Below are positions 39,081 through 50,007 of a stretch of DNA of 64,000 nt, piece after piece. Numbering within the stretch: the first letter of the stretch is position 1; each line of letters opens with the position of its first letter. The notes under the pieces are model-generated. The model did no database searches. It was not told the origin of the DNA and saw only the letters and a list, made by a program, of their open reading frames with translations. This stretch comes from Ophiostoma sp. CBS 140.51 (Eukaryota; Ascomycota; Sordariomycetes; Ophiostomatales; Ophiostomataceae), in the NCBI GenBank assembly GCA_029298735.1, contig JANSLP010000004.1, forward strand, positions 310,001-374,000, written 5' to 3'. The position numbers and the translations under genes were made by a program.

Positions 39081-42000
39081 CTACTCACTCCCGCTCTCCT
39101 CCTCGCTGTCCTCGTCCATGCCCTCGGCCACATTGACCGTAAACTCGGGGTCCTGGTCGACACCGACGTAGCTGTCGCTCATCAGGTACAGCTTGAACGT
39201 GTGCTTGCCGGGCTCGTCGGGCAGGCGCGCCTTGATGCGCAGGTTGAGCGGCTTGCGGCCGACAGTCACGTAGCGGATACCAATGACGGTCTTGGTGCTC
39301 TCTTCACCGACAATGAGCCACCAGCCGCTGGTGCGGTCGCCAGGGAAGAAGGGCGCATGCACCGAGTTGTCAAACTCGTCCTCCTCGTCGTCGTCCTTTT
39401 CGTCGTCGTCCTCCTCCTCCTCCTCACGCGCCAGCTGCACCTTCAAGAACATGTCGGTACCGGTCTCGAGCTGTTCCTCGTCTTCCACCGAGAAGTCGAG
39501 CGACATGTCGGGGTACTTTTCGTTGGTAAAGTGGGCGGCCTCGACGAGCTGGGACTGGGTCAAACCCAAATCCTTGACGAGCTTGCTGTACTGCTTGTTC
39601 TCTTCGTGGTTCATCTTGTCGATAAAGTCAAAGACGTCCTTGATGCCGTACTTGGCCGCCACTTTGATGACCTCGGGGGTAAAGTGCGGAATCTGCTTGA
39701 GCGGGCTGTCGCGGTCCCACATGGCCTGGACGACCATTTGCATCATCTCAATGGCCTGAAGTGCATTGAGGTGGCCCTCGTCCACAAGCAGGTTAGCGGC
39801 AGCGCTCAGTAGACTGGGCGCCTTGCGCACAACCACCTCCTGGTCCTTGGCCAGGTCAATGGGCAGCTGCATGCGCGAAAAGTGTGCTTGCAGCAGCACA
39901 AAGGCCTTGAAGGAGGGCGCATTGTAGTCGATTTCGCCGTCGGCCGACGCGGAGGCCATCTTGACGGGCACGCGATCGTAGATGCGGCGCAGCAGACCCT
40001 CTTCGTGGCGGCGGGTCTGGATCGTCTCAAACTCGGCAGCGGCTGTCACAATTTGGAGGATACTCTTGAGCTTGGTGCGCGCCGAGAGCGACAGGAGCAG
40101 CGTCTGCATGGTAATGTACGACAGGTTGTAGTGCGCGGCGACGAGTGCGCCGTTGGTGGGCGTCACGGTACCCTCGTCCTCGTCAATGGTAATCAGCTTG
40201 GTATCACTGAGCTCGCGCAGCGTCTCTTCGACGAGCTCCGTCATGAACTGACCCAAAGCGTCGTCGGAGCGCGACGGTAAGCTATAATAACTGGGGTTGG
40301 CAAACAGGCGGCGGTAGAGGTACGTGGTCGAGATCCACTCGAGGGCGCCGTCACCGGACGTAATGGTCTTGGTGCTGACCTCGGTCATAAAGGCATCGGC
40401 CAGGTTGTCGTGCAGCAGGGATTCGACGGGGAGCGCCTCATTCAAGAATTTCTTGTAGTAGTCACGCTTGACGGCGGGGACCATGAGAACACCACGGCTG
40501 CGGCCGCCGGCCTCGCGCGCCGGCTTGAGCGACTTGCCAAACATTTGCAGGACCTCGCTCATTGGATAGTCGACGTAGCGGTGCTCGCGGCCGTCAAAGA
40601 ACTGTGTGCCCATGACAACTACCAAATGGGCCGTACAGTCGAGCTCCCAGCACACATCGCGCGACGCAATCAGCACCTGAATGGCACCGTTGACAAACAG
40701 GTGGCGCACGATGCGCTTGTCGGTCTCGCTCAGTGCTTCGTGGTAGTAACCGATACCGTGGGACAGGGCCTCGCGCAGCGCCGCTTCCTGCACCTTCTCA
40801 AGCAGAGGCACCATCTGGGCCGGGTCGACGTGCAGGAAACGGTCCTCGTCGTCATCGGCGACACAGGCTAGCAACAGATCACGCGCCGTGGCACGGGTCT
40901 GCTTGCGGCTCGGCACAAAGACGAGCGCCGGCTGGGCGGCCGACAGCTGCGTAATGGCCAGGTAGGTCGGCTTGGCCATGGCGAGCATGAGCGAGGGGAA
41001 GTGCGGCACCGAGTACGACTGCAGGTGCAGCTCGAGCGGGACAGGGCGGACCTGGGGGCTAAAGTTGTAAATGTCGTGCTTGGTGGCGCCGATCCAGCTG
41101 CCCATCTCGCGGACGTTGGCCAGCGACACACTCAAACCAACAATGCGCAAGGGCGGGGTCTTGGACTGCAGCTGCTCACGGATGTGGGCCATGCGCGACA
41201 CGAGCAGCTCGTACTGGTAGCCCTGAGCGGCGCTACTGCCAATCATGTGCAAGTCGTCGGCAATGAAGAGACGCACCGACTGCACGAGCTTCTGACGCTG
41301 CCAGCGACGGGCCAAAGTGTCCCACTGGGCATGCGTGGCTAGGATCAGGTCACCCTTCTGCAGCAGCTTGAGATCGTTGGTCGCCTCGCCCGTCAGCTTG
41401 ACGACGACACGGCCACCGCCGCGCAGCTTGTCAAAGCGGTGCTCCCAGTGGCGGAACTGCACGTCCACGAGCTCCTGGAGCGGCGCGACATAGACGGCAC
41501 GCACGTCCTCGACATCGTCAGCGTCCTTGCCGGCCTGCTGCTGGCGCTGCAGGTGCTGGCCCCACAGGCGCAGCAGGGCAAACTCGGCGCACACGGTCTT
41601 GCCGCTACCGGTCGACGAGGCGACGAGCACGTTCTGGTCGGTGGCGTACAAGGAGTTGAACGTCTGGGTCTGGATGCGGTTGAAGGTGGGCCACTCCGGG
41701 TACAAGGCCATGTGGTCCTTGGTCTTGAGGGCCAACACGGGCAGCGGTTGGAGGTCAAGCAGCTCGGTGTGCGGCTGGAACTTGTCCGGCAGCAGCAGCT
41801 TCTGGAAGGGCACGGCCAAACGGGTCTCGGCATGCATCCAGCGGTCAGAGATGACCGACACGAAATAATTGGGCGGCATAGGGTCGGTGATGGGCACAGT
41901 AAACTCGACGACGTGCTCATTGTTCTCGGACTGGGCAAACTCCTTGCGCAGGAGGAACTGGTCGTGGTACAGGATATCCTCGCCGTCCGAGTCCTCGACG

Positions 42001-45000
42001 ATAATCCAGAAGCTTTCCGACAAGCCGTGCACCTCATCGTCCCACTCAAAGTTGGGCGTAATGGTCAGACTGATGTGCATCATGGACCGGGTAATGGGCA
42101 GGACCTGGGCCTGCAGCTGCAGGCGCGGGAACTTGGCGACGAGACGGCAGACCGTAGTGCCAGCCTTGGGCAGACCGAGCAGCTCGCCCATGCGCGGCGG
42201 GTCGAGGTCAAAGTAGCTCTTCCAGGGCACGTCGATGCGCTCGGCCTTTTGCACAATGTCGCGCGGGCAGTTGGCAAACTGGCGCAGCGGCGACATGGTG
42301 GGCCACATGCGCTTCTCGGCCATCTTGCAGAGATCGAGGGCGGTCTTGGCGACGCTGGCCCAGCCCTTCTTGAGGGTAATTTCAAACACGGCGCGCAGGA
42401 TACGGCCGGCGGACTGCGTGACATAGACCATGTCGGCCATGAGAGCAAGGCCGTCGAGGCGCAGGCGCGAAATGTAGGCCTGGAGGAGCACATTGATCTT
42501 GGAGTGCGGCTCCTCAATGCTCTCCTTGACGGGGATAGGTACGCGACCAAGCAGCTTGGCCAGCTCCAGCTTCTCTTCCTGGCGCACCGGGATGTACTTG
42601 AACTCACCGCTGAGCGCAAAGATGCGGAACATTTCAATCGTCGAGATGGACGGCTGGATCAGATTGTTGTACGTCTCCATGGAGCTGTGCGTAATGTAGT
42701 AGTGCGACGCAATGCGGCCGAGCTCTGTCGCCTGTAGACGGCCCGTCTTCTCGTCGTACTTAGCCAGACTACACTTGCGCAGCACAACGGCGGCCGAGTG
42801 CACGAGATCGACACGCTTCTGCTCCAGTGCCTCGTCGTCCTCGTACTCGGCGCCGACCTGGTACAGACCAGGCGACCGCAGCATACGCACAAACAGGTAG
42901 GTGTAGCCGAGCCACTCGACGGCTTCGTCGCGCGAGCGCACATTGCCCAGCACAATCTCGGCGTTCAGGTTGTCCACCAGACGGCTGACCAGCTGACTCT
43001 CAATGGGTAGCTGCTGGTTGAGCAGCGACAGGTAGTAAGGGAGTTCGTTTTGCGTTGTGATAATGATACCCTCGCCGTATGTGTCAAACTGCGGACGACC
43101 GGCACGACCAAGCATCTGCAGCACGTCCTGCGGGCTCAGCTCGACCCAGCTGCCCTTCTCGGGCGAGTAGACCTGGGTACCCTTGATAATGACAGTGTGG
43201 GCGGGCAGGTTGACACCCCAGGCCAGCGTGGCCGTACAGCAGAGCACCTGGATGGCGCCTTGGGCAAACAGGTCCTCGACGTCTGTACGGTCGGCACGGC
43301 TCATACCGGCGTGGTGGATACCGAAACCGTAGGGCAGCAGGTCCTTCAAGTCCTTGTCGCTGGCCTGTTCGGCGGCTTCCTGCAGAATCTCGCGGGAACC
43401 GGCATCGTGCTTGAGGATCTGGTTGATGGTCTCAAGCTCAAGAGCCTTGTCGCGGATATGGCGCGCCGTCTTGGCCGTGTCCTTGCGCGAGTGCACAAAG
43501 ATGAGCATCTGGTTGCGGTTCTTGCCGACGTGCTCAAGGACCTTGGTGTAGGTAATGTCGTTCATGGTCTTGAGCTGCTTAATGGGCTTTCGGTCGGTGA
43601 CGCCAATAAACTCCTGGCGCAGCGGGCAGGGGCGGTAGGTGCCGTCAAAGTGGAACAGGCCCGATTTGGGGTCGACGCGCAAAAAGCTGGCAACGTCGCG
43701 GTAGTTGGGCAGCGTGGCCGACAGACCAACCAAACGCACAGGCTCGCCGGTCTGCTCCGTCTTGCGCAGCGTACGGCTGACAATGCTCTCGAGAACCGGA
43801 CCACGGTCGTCGTGCAGCAAGTGAATCTCGTCGATAATGATGAGGCGCACAAGGTTTGTGTAGGACAGGTCGGTGGCCTTGCGCGTGATGACGTCCCACT
43901 TCTCGGGTGTCGTCACGATAATCTGGGTCTCGGCAATCTGCTGCTTGGTGAGCTGGCGATCACCCGTCAACTCGCTGACACGGATGCCAAAGGGCTCGAG
44001 ACGCTTGCCAAAGTTGCCAACCTGCTCCTGGACCAGAGCCTTGAGCGGGGCAATGTAGACAATCTTGAACGAATCCAGGTCGATCTCGCCCGTCTCCGGG
44101 TCGCGGTGGTTGTGGATGGCGCGCAGGATGGTCAGCATGGCGACGTTGGTCTTGCCGGAGCCCGTGGGCGCGCAAATCAGCATGTTGCCGTCATCCTGGA
44201 AGGCAGAGGGATAGCAACGGCTCTGAATCCGATTGAGCGTCTTGGCAGTGCTGAAGGGTCCACGAGTCCAGGCGGGCATGTCCGTGATGGGGATGTTGGC
44301 GTCCTTGGGGTCGTTGCGCTTCTTGGGCGGCGGCACGTGGATCTCCTCGTAGCCCTTGAAAGCGCGCTTTGTCGAGCCGTCGGGCAGAGAGACACGTGGG
44401 TTGGTCATTAGATGGTTGCCCTGCTCAAAGATGAGGTTCTCGAGGTTGATGGTGCGGCGCGGCTGCAGACCGCCGACGAGCTGGCCCTCCTTGCCCTCCT
44501 CGGTCTTGGCGGCCTTACCTCCTGCAGCACCGTCGGCACCGGCGAGCGCATTGTTGCTGTCGACGTCCATCTTGATTTCCATCTTGCCCTTCTTACCGGC
44601 CGTGGCATCGTCGCCGCTCGTCTTGCCCTGCAGCTCGTTCAAGATCCAGCGCAGACCCTCAGAGGCCATCTCGCGCTCAATGGTCGCACGCTCCTCGTCG
44701 TTCTCGGCGCGTGCCAGTTTGGTCAGCCAGACAATCTTTTCGCGGTTGTCAATCAGTTTCTGTGTGACCTCGGGGTGCTCGTAGTCGAACAACTCCATCA
44801 TCTCGTTCTCAATCTCGTGCAGGGGCTTCTCGCTGCCCTCGGGCTCGTCTGGCTCGCCGGACAGAATGTGCAGTGCCTGTGTCGTCTTGTCGTGCTGGAT
44901 GTGGGCGTCGGGGTACAGTCGGCCGATCTGGCGCTGCAGCCAGTAGGCGTCGATATCACGTGCAGGCACAAACGTCTCGTCCTTGACCTTGCCCTCCTTG

Positions 45001-45935
45001 CGGCCGCCGCGGCTGGGGGCGGCACCAGAAGCTGACGGGTCAATGATCATGGCGTCGCCCTCGACAAAGCCCAGCTCCTCCTCATCGCGGTCGACACCAG
45101 CCCCGCCTGCATTGGCCTCTTCAGCCATGCTGGGGTGGTCTTCGGCCTCACCTTGTTCGTCGTCGTCTTCATCTTCGGAGGAAACGTCGCGGACTTCATC
45201 GAGTAAAGCGTCCTCGTCCTCGTCTTCCTCTTCAAAGTCGACGGCCACGCCCTGACGCTCATCAATCTCTTCGTCGTCGTTGGCGCCCGCGTCGGCCATT
45301 TCGGCATCGTCGTCGTCGCCCTGCTCGTCGTAGTCGGTAATCTTCTTGCCGAGGTTGACCAGCTCGTTGAACTCTTTGGCGCTCAGGCTCTCGCCCAGAA
45401 TGTCGTCAATCTCCTTTTTCTTGTCGAAATCCTTGAGGTCGTCGTCTTTCAGGTACTCGAGCACAGCGTCGGCGGCACTGCGCACAATCTCGTGCGAGAC
45501 ATCCCCCAGTGTGCGGGCGACCAGCGACAGAATCAGCTCAAATGTCGCGCGTGTAGCACTCGTCCGTGGCCGGTATCTCAGGCCTTCGACCAGCAAATCG
45601 GCGCCCGCCAAGATGGAAGAACCGCGCATGCCCGCTCCTCCTGATGCGCCCTGGCGCTTGCGCTGCTCCCGCTGCAGCACGGCCTCACCCTCGTTGAAAT
45701 TGCCGCGCTTCACGTCGGGCATGGCCGAGTTCTTCTTTTTTGTCTTTGGTGCAGCCTCGCGGGCAATGCGCGAGCCCATATCCTGGACCTGCAGGCGACC
45801 TGCCATGGACTCTGGGTCACCTGTGGGTTCGTCCTTCCTCCGAGACACAAAACGGCGGTCCGCCTGGAGGACCAGGTTGGACATGGCCGCGTATTTGTAC
45901 TGCGAGACATCGCGATCGTAGTTTGCGTTTGACAT
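39081..45935 (-). CDS. BRR2: Brr2, U5 snRNP RNA helicase (Ski2-like, two cassettes)
   Basis: Unwinds U4/U6 during spliceosome activation. Single exon of 2,284 aa (yeast 2,163). An acidic N-terminal region with PWI-like and plug segments (1-500) includes a long Asp/Glu run near 205-260. The active cassette follows: Walker A APTGSGKTN near 590, DEIH near 700, SAT in GLSATLPNYRDV, and motif VI QMLGRAGRPQFD near 950; then a winged helix, ratchet and Sec63 unit. The second cassette has Walker A STGSGKT near 1437 and DDLH near 1558 in place of DExH. Its motif VI is degenerate (QMFGKSLKP). The second Sec63 unit and an acidic C-terminus (DEDSEEESGSE) close the protein. The N-terminal cassette is canonical and the C-terminal one a regulatory pseudo-helicase, as known for Brr2. 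Confidence 0.97.
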   Translation of the reverse strand: MSNANYDRDVSQYKYAAMSNLVLQADRRFVSRRKDEPTGDPESMAGRLQVQDMGSRIAREAAPKTKKKNSAMPDVKRGNFNEGEAVLQREQRKRQGASGGAGMRGSSILAGADLLVEGLRYRPRTSATRATFELILSLVARTLGDVSHEIVRSAADAVLEYLKDDDLKDFDKKKEIDDILGESLSAKEFNELVNLGKKITDYDEQGDDDDAEMADAGANDDEEIDERQGVAVDFEEEDEDEDALLDEVRDVSSEDEDDDEQGEAEDHPSMAEEANAGGAGVDRDEEELGFVEGDAMIIDPSASGAAPSRGGRKEGKVKDETFVPARDIDAYWLQRQIGRLYPDAHIQHDKTTQALHILSGEPDEPEGSEKPLHEIENEMMELFDYEHPEVTQKLIDNREKIVWLTKLARAENDEERATIEREMASEGLRWILNELQGKTSGDDATAGKKGKMEIKMDVDSNNALAGADGAAGGKAAKTEEGKEGQLVGGLQPRRTINLENLIFEQGNHLMTNPRVSLPDGSTKRAFKGYEEIHVPPPKKRNDPKDANIPITDMPAWTRGPFSTAKTLNRIQSRCYPSAFQDDGNMLICAPTGSGKTNVAMLTILRAIHNHRDPETGEIDLDSFKIVYIAPLKALVQEQVGNFGKRLEPFGIRVSELTGDRQLTKQQIAETQIIVTTPEKWDVITRKATDLSYTNLVRLIIIDEIHLLHDDRGPVLESIVSRTLRKTEQTGEPVRLVGLSATLPNYRDVASFLRVDPKSGLFHFDGTYRPCPLRQEFIGVTDRKPIKQLKTMNDITYTKVLEHVGKNRNQMLIFVHSRKDTAKTARHIRDKALELETINQILKHDAGSREILQEAAEQASDKDLKDLLPYGFGIHHAGMSRADRTDVEDLFAQGAIQVLCCTATLAWGVNLPAHTVIIKGTQVYSPEKGSWVELSPQDVLQMLGRAGRPQFDTYGEGIIITTQNELPYYLSLLNQQLPIESQLVSRLVDNLNAEIVLGNVRSRDEAVEWLGYTYLFVRMLRSPGLYQVGAEYEDDEALEQKRVDLVHSAAVVLRKCSLAKYDEKTGRLQATELGRIASHYYITHSSMETYNNLIQPSISTIEMFRIFALSGEFKYIPVRQEEKLELAKLLGRVPIPVKESIEEPHSKINVLLQAYISRLRLDGLALMADMVYVTQSAGRILRAVFEITLKKGWASVAKTALDLCKMAEKRMWPTMSPLRQFANCPRDIVQKAERIDVPWKSYFDLDPPRMGELLGLPKAGTTVCRLVAKFPRLQLQAQVLPITRSMMHISLTITPNFEWDDEVHGLSESFWIIVEDSDGEDILYHDQFLLRKEFAQSENNEHVVEFTVPITDPMPPNYFVSVISDRWMHAETRLAVPFQKLLLPDKFQPHTELLDLQPLPVLALKTKDHMALYPEWPTFNRIQTQTFNSLYATDQNVLVASSTGSGKTVCAEFALLRLWGQHLQRQQQAGKDADDVEDVRAVYVAPLQELVDVQFRHWEHRFDKLRGGGRVVVKLTGEATNDLKLLQKGDLILATHAQWDTLARRWQRQKLVQSVRLFIADDLHMIGSSAAQGYQYELLVSRMAHIREQLQSKTPPLRIVGLSVSLANVREMGSWIGATKHDIYNFSPQVRPVPLELHLQSYSVPHFPSLMLAMAKPTYLAITQLSAAQPALVFVPSRKQTRATARDLLLACVADDDEDRFLHVDPAQMVPLLEKVQEAALREALSHGIGYYHEALSETDKRIVRHLFVNGAIQVLIASRDVCWELDCTAHLVVVMGTQFFDGREHRYVDYPMSEVLQMFGKSLKPAREAGGRSRGVLMVPAVKRDYYKKFLNEALPVESLLHDNLADAFMTEVSTKTITSGDGALEWISTTYLYRRLFANPSYYSLPSRSDDALGQFMTELVEETLRELSDTKLITIDEDEGTVTPTNGALVAAHYNLSYITMQTLLLSLSARTKLKSILQIVTAAAEFETIQTRRHEEGLLRRIYDRVPVKMASASADGEIDYNAPSFKAFVLLQAHFSRMQLPIDLAKDQEVVVRKAPSLLSAAANLLVDEGHLNALQAIEMMQMVVQAMWDRDSPLKQIPHFTPEVIKVAAKYGIKDVFDFIDKMNHEENKQYSKLVKDLGLTQSQLVEAAHFTNEKYPDMSLDFSVEDEEQLETGTDMFLKVQLAREEEEEDDDEKDDDEEDEFDNSVHAPFFPGDRTSGWWLIVGEESTKTVIGIRYVTVGRKPLNLRIKARLPDEPGKHTFKLYLMSDSYVGVDQDPEFTVNVAEGMDEDSEEESGSE

Positions 45936-46623
45936 CGCGACGGTGGTGGGGGTGGGTGAAGGATGGAGGGTAGGTATATGTTGGTATCGTTATGTCGGAG
46001 ACGACAGTGGCATCACAGAGGATGCAGCTCGCAAGTCGTCAGAGGCCCGTCGGGTGTGGTGTCGTCCTCGATCCGAAAAGAGAAAAACGCAAAGCAAACA
46101 AACACGAGCCTCTCCCAGGCCGTTCCCTGCAACGCGTTGTATTCCTTCGATGCCGTCCAATTCGGTTTCCACACCGCTCGTAAGAAGGATAAAATTAATG
46201 CGTATATATGTTGCGCGTCGTCTCAGGGTGTGGTGTCGTCGAGACGTGGGTGTATTCAAATGCGCAGTGAGGGAGGGGAAGAAGTCGTGATGTTTTTTCC
46301 CTTTTTTGCCCTTGTCTGCCTACGAAAGGCTAAAAATTTCAAAAACAAAGGAAGGCGTGCAGGCGACCAGCAAGGCAAGAGCAACCGGAATTAAATCAAT
46401 TGCAAAATAAAATAGTTAATTCGCTTGCTGGCGCTAGCGACAGTCCACTGAGCCCCGCCACCAGGAGCTCCAGCAGGCACAGCGCCTATTGGCTGAAGCT
46501 TTCAGGGGTCAACACGCTGTAGCTGGAAAGCGCATCTGAACGTCAGCGCGTTCTTGATGTTTATACAAACACACGGCAAAAGACAATGGTCGTTATGGGT
46601 ATACCACAACAAAACGGACAACC
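45936..46623. other. Divergent promoter, BRR2 / coiled-coil gene
   Basis: 688 bp. Reverse CCAAT (TATTGGC) at 46487-46493 lies 130 bp before the coiled-coil gene's ATG. No gene recognised. Confidence 0.55.
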
Positions 46624-48465
46624 ATGAGCACACCCTCAGACACGGCACAAAGCATACAGGCGGCACTCGAGCCGTTTGTGCGTCCCCGCGATGAGGTGGC
46701 GCATATCCGGCGCGTTCTTCGAGCGCATCTGGCGGCCAGCCTCAAGAGCGACGACGATGCATTGGACGGCAGTCTGGCACTGGTGGACCTGCACTGGGAT
46801 ACGGCACCGTTGCCCGAAGCACGGGGCTTGCAGAGGGCCTACGTGAAAGCACTGCAGACCAACCTCGAAGCACGACGGGAGTTTGACCAGCGAGCAGCGG
46901 CGGCGGCCGAAGCTGCAGCGACAGCATCGTCAACAGCTACAGGATTCGATGCCGGCCAGGATGCGTCGTCTGCCAACAGCATCGGAATTTTGCAGGACCA
47001 CCTGACGACGGTAAAGCTGGGCCGCAAGCGGGACCGGATACAGGTGGTCAACCGCTACCTCGATGCACTCAACGAACGACCAGTGGCAGTGGCAGCCGGC
47101 GAGGACTATCTACATCCAGAATTCATATATGGTGATGCCACGACAACGCTTCCGTCTGTTCCCAAGGCTGTTGTGGATGGATTGGCCGAGGACGAGACGG
47201 AACGGGCGGCGGCAGCAGCGGCAGGTCAAACGACAGAAGCTTCGTCGACGGATGCAACAAAACCAATGGCGGCAGCCGATCTCGAACGACTAGTGGCACA
47301 GCTCGAGAAGTCAGTATTACGAGCACAACTCACTTTACGACAAGAAGAGAAGCGACTGGCAGCTGCCAAAGAACGGTCAAACCGGAGGAGTGCATCACCA
47401 TCAGCAGCGGCAAAACTGCAAGCCCTCGAGGTGGCACGCACTGAGCTGATTGCATGGATGGAGATGGAGCTAAGCAATGCTGGCGACGATCCTGACGAGG
47501 AAGACGAAGAGGCGGCTGAGTCGTCACGGCAGCTGCGACAGAGCTTGCTTAATGGGCACGAAGTCGTTGGCGGCGTTGGTGGCATCGGCAGCAGCGGCAA
47601 GAAGATTCAGCTCGAAGACAAGCTGGACGATATCCGCGACAAATACAATCAGTACGTCGAGGCACGGCGTGCTTTAGTGTCGACAGTTGGGACCATGACA
47701 CCCAACGACGAGACATCAACAAAGACGGCAGCTCCGAACCCTCTGTTTGCCAACATGCCACAGCTTCAACCAATGGGTTCAGAGAGAGCAGCAGCTCCTG
47801 CTACACCAACAACGCCCACAGCAACAAGAACAGCAACGCCACAATCACCAGCACTAAAACCTGCTGTATCTGGGCCCGAAAAGGCGGCAGCACTCGGCAA
47901 TCTGTTGTTGGCACCCTACCTCGAACGGCTGCTGGCCGTAGCCCGTGAGCAAAAGTCGGATATTGCACACAAGGCACACTACAATGTGCTCCTGGCTAAG
48001 CGTCTCAAGGACACATGCCAGATGCTCGACCACTTGGCCGACGAGAGCCAACTTCTGCCACGGTTTGGAGCGTCCAAGAGTGGAAGCGGTGCTGGAGCTG
48101 GTGGTGGTGCAGCTCTACTTCGCAAAAAGGGCTTGCTGGCACCGGCACAAGGAGCTTCGAGTACGGCAGAAGGCACCAACCAACGTGTTGCAGCATGGAC
48201 AAACGCAGCAGAGTCGGCCAAGATTGCCACGTTTGAGGCTGTCTTTGAGAAGGTCGAGGAGGGCCAGGTGGCACTAGAAGGAGCCACTCAATGTCTGGTT
48301 GAGACAGAGCTCCTTCTAGGCCGGAAACCAGAAGGCGAGGAGGAAGACGACAAGCAGGCAGAAAACAGGAAGCCTGGCACGAAACAGAAGCCAAAAGCAA
48401 AGGGCGATATCTGGGCCTCTCTAAACGGCGAACTGGGTCTTCTCAAGGGTGATAGTCGGAGGTAG
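46624..48465 (+). CDS. Uncharacterised fungal coiled-coil protein
   Basis: Single exon, 613 aa, ATG in ACCATGA context. The first 65 residues look folded (IQAALEPFVRPRDEVAHIRR). An Ala-rich helix follows (90-105), then a conserved-looking basic block LGRKRDRIQVVNRYLDALNE (about 130-150). Coiled coil at about 220-265 (LVAQLEKSVLRAQLTLRQEE). Ala/Thr/Pro-rich linker near 365-410. A helical LLAPYLERLLAVAREQKSDI and the rest to about 600 complete it, with an acidic/Lys-rich tail. No membrane segment or zinc motif. The architecture (long helices, basic patch, disordered linkers) resembles cytoskeletal or kinetochore-type proteins, but this is only shape; I do not recognise the family. Confidence 0.75.
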   Translation: MSTPSDTAQSIQAALEPFVRPRDEVAHIRRVLRAHLAASLKSDDDALDGSLALVDLHWDTAPLPEARGLQRAYVKALQTNLEARREFDQRAAAAAEAAATASSTATGFDAGQDASSANSIGILQDHLTTVKLGRKRDRIQVVNRYLDALNERPVAVAAGEDYLHPEFIYGDATTTLPSVPKAVVDGLAEDETERAAAAAAGQTTEASSTDATKPMAAADLERLVAQLEKSVLRAQLTLRQEEKRLAAAKERSNRRSASPSAAAKLQALEVARTELIAWMEMELSNAGDDPDEEDEEAAESSRQLRQSLLNGHEVVGGVGGIGSSGKKIQLEDKLDDIRDKYNQYVEARRALVSTVGTMTPNDETSTKTAAPNPLFANMPQLQPMGSERAAAPATPTTPTATRTATPQSPALKPAVSGPEKAAALGNLLLAPYLERLLAVAREQKSDIAHKAHYNVLLAKRLKDTCQMLDHLADESQLLPRFGASKSGSGAGAGGGAALLRKKGLLAPAQGASSTAEGTNQRVAAWTNAAESAKIATFEAVFEKVEEGQVALEGATQCLVETELLLGRKPEGEEEDDKQAENRKPGTKQKPKAKGDIWASLNGELGLLKGDSRR

Positions 48466-48675
48466 ATTAGATGATACCACGGAGTACATAGCAGGAATAG
48501 TCACGATCATGACATGACGAAATGGATATGAAAATGAAAATCAAATGCAAATAAACTCATTGAATCGAAAGAACCCATGCCGTGTCGTTTTGGATCTATG
48601 CTGTACAGCGCAAGCAAATAAAAACAAATCAAGCATGCTTCACCTTTCCACATTATAACTCCCACCCCATCCACA

Positions 48676-50007
48676 TTATCTCTCCCCCATAATGGCCGAA
48701 ATCCGCAGGGACAGGTCCAGAATCGACAGATGCTCATCGGCACCGTCCACCAGCCGCTTGTCCACCTCGGAAAACACCAGCATGATGCGGTTCTTCTGCG
48801 CATCCGGCACCGTATCGTCGTACACAATCGACTGGTATAGCTGCGACACCACCTGGCCTGCACTCCAGCCGTCCGCCACCAAGTCCTCAACCACCTGTGC
48901 CACCGGCTTGTACGTCGCGCCCGTACCGGTGTTCTTCTTGGACGGCCGGATTGCCGCCACTAGGCTGTCAATCGTGCTGTCGGGGATCACGCCCGCAATG
49001 TCCTCGACAATCTTGACCGTCACGGGTGGTGCCGCCAATGTGTCGCCATCCACATCGTCAACATCCATGCTGTCGGCATCTGGTGCTGCCTTGCTCTTCT
49101 TTGTCTTGTTATCGCTTGTGCTGCCTACCGCCCCCACCAGCCGCGCCGCACTCTGCAGGTAAGTAATCGCCTTGCGCAAATCGCCCTCGCTGCACCGGAT
49201 CAGTGCGTCCACCGCCCCCTCAGCCAGCGGCACGCCCTCTTCGGCCGCAATATGCTCCAAACGGGCACGCGCGTTGCCCTGGTCCAAGCTCTTGAAGCGG
49301 AACTTGCTGCACCGACTGGCCAGCGGGTCAATGATGCGCGTGACGTAGTTGCAAATCAGACAGAACCGCGTAATCTTGCTGTACGTCTCCATGGTGCGGC
49401 GCAGCGCGCTCTGGGCGTCCTGGGTCATGGAGTCGGCCTCATCAAGGACAATGAGTTTGAAGGGTGGGCAGGGGTAGCGCGACTTGTAGCCGGGCGGTGG
49501 GTTGGTGAGCTGCATGCGAGCAAAGTCCTTGACCTTTTCGCGGACAATGGCGATGCCGCGCTCGTCGGAGGCGTTGAGTTCGAGGACGCGGGACTTCATG
49601 AATTCGGGTCCGTAGAGTTCCTTGGCGAGGGCGAGGATGGTGGATGTTTTGCCGGTTCCGGGAGGGCCGTAGAAGAGCATGTGGGGGAGCTGAAGAAGAC
49701 AAGATGGTCAGTACAGGCCAGAGCATCATGGAAACACCCCCTGAACTCACATTGGATGCTTGCAGTGTCCGTTGCAAAACGGTGACGGTGTGGTCCTGGG
49801 CAGTCACGTCGCTCAGCGACTTTGGCCGGCTGCAGAAGTTAATTCTCTAGTCTTCCATCTTGTTCCCCTGTCGTCCGTTGTCCTCACTCACTATTTCTCA
49901 ACCCATGGCTGTGCACGCGGTGTCTCGGTCGTCTGCTTGTCGTTTCTGTTCGCAGCACCGTTTGCAGCCGCCTGCTTCCGCGCCTTGAGATCGAAGAAGC
50001 TGGCCAT
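48676..50007 (-). CDS. RFC2: Replication factor C subunit 2 (clamp loader; human RFC4 type)
   Basis: Part of the RFC1-5 ATPase that loads PCNA, and of the Rad24/Ctf18/Elg1 variants. Exons 50007-49892, 49829-49751 and 49689-48676; GT-AG introns of 62 and 61 bp; 402 aa. The join gives WVEKYRPKSLSDV, the RFC family opening. Walker A GPPGTGKTS near 75, Walker B LIVLDEADSM near 125, sensor 1 FCLICNYVT and the SRCSKFRFK arginine-finger box near 165 follow. CNYVTRIIDPLASRCSKFRF is the signature of yeast Rfc2/human RFC4 rather than Rfc3-5. An Asp-rich insert at about 240-260 (DADSMDVDDVDGD) is lineage-type variation. Divergent from DOA10. Confidence 0.95.

Noticed and set aside
43050..44411. Long + strand ORFs antisense to BRR2
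   Set aside because: Composition shadows of a conserved 2,284-codon gene.
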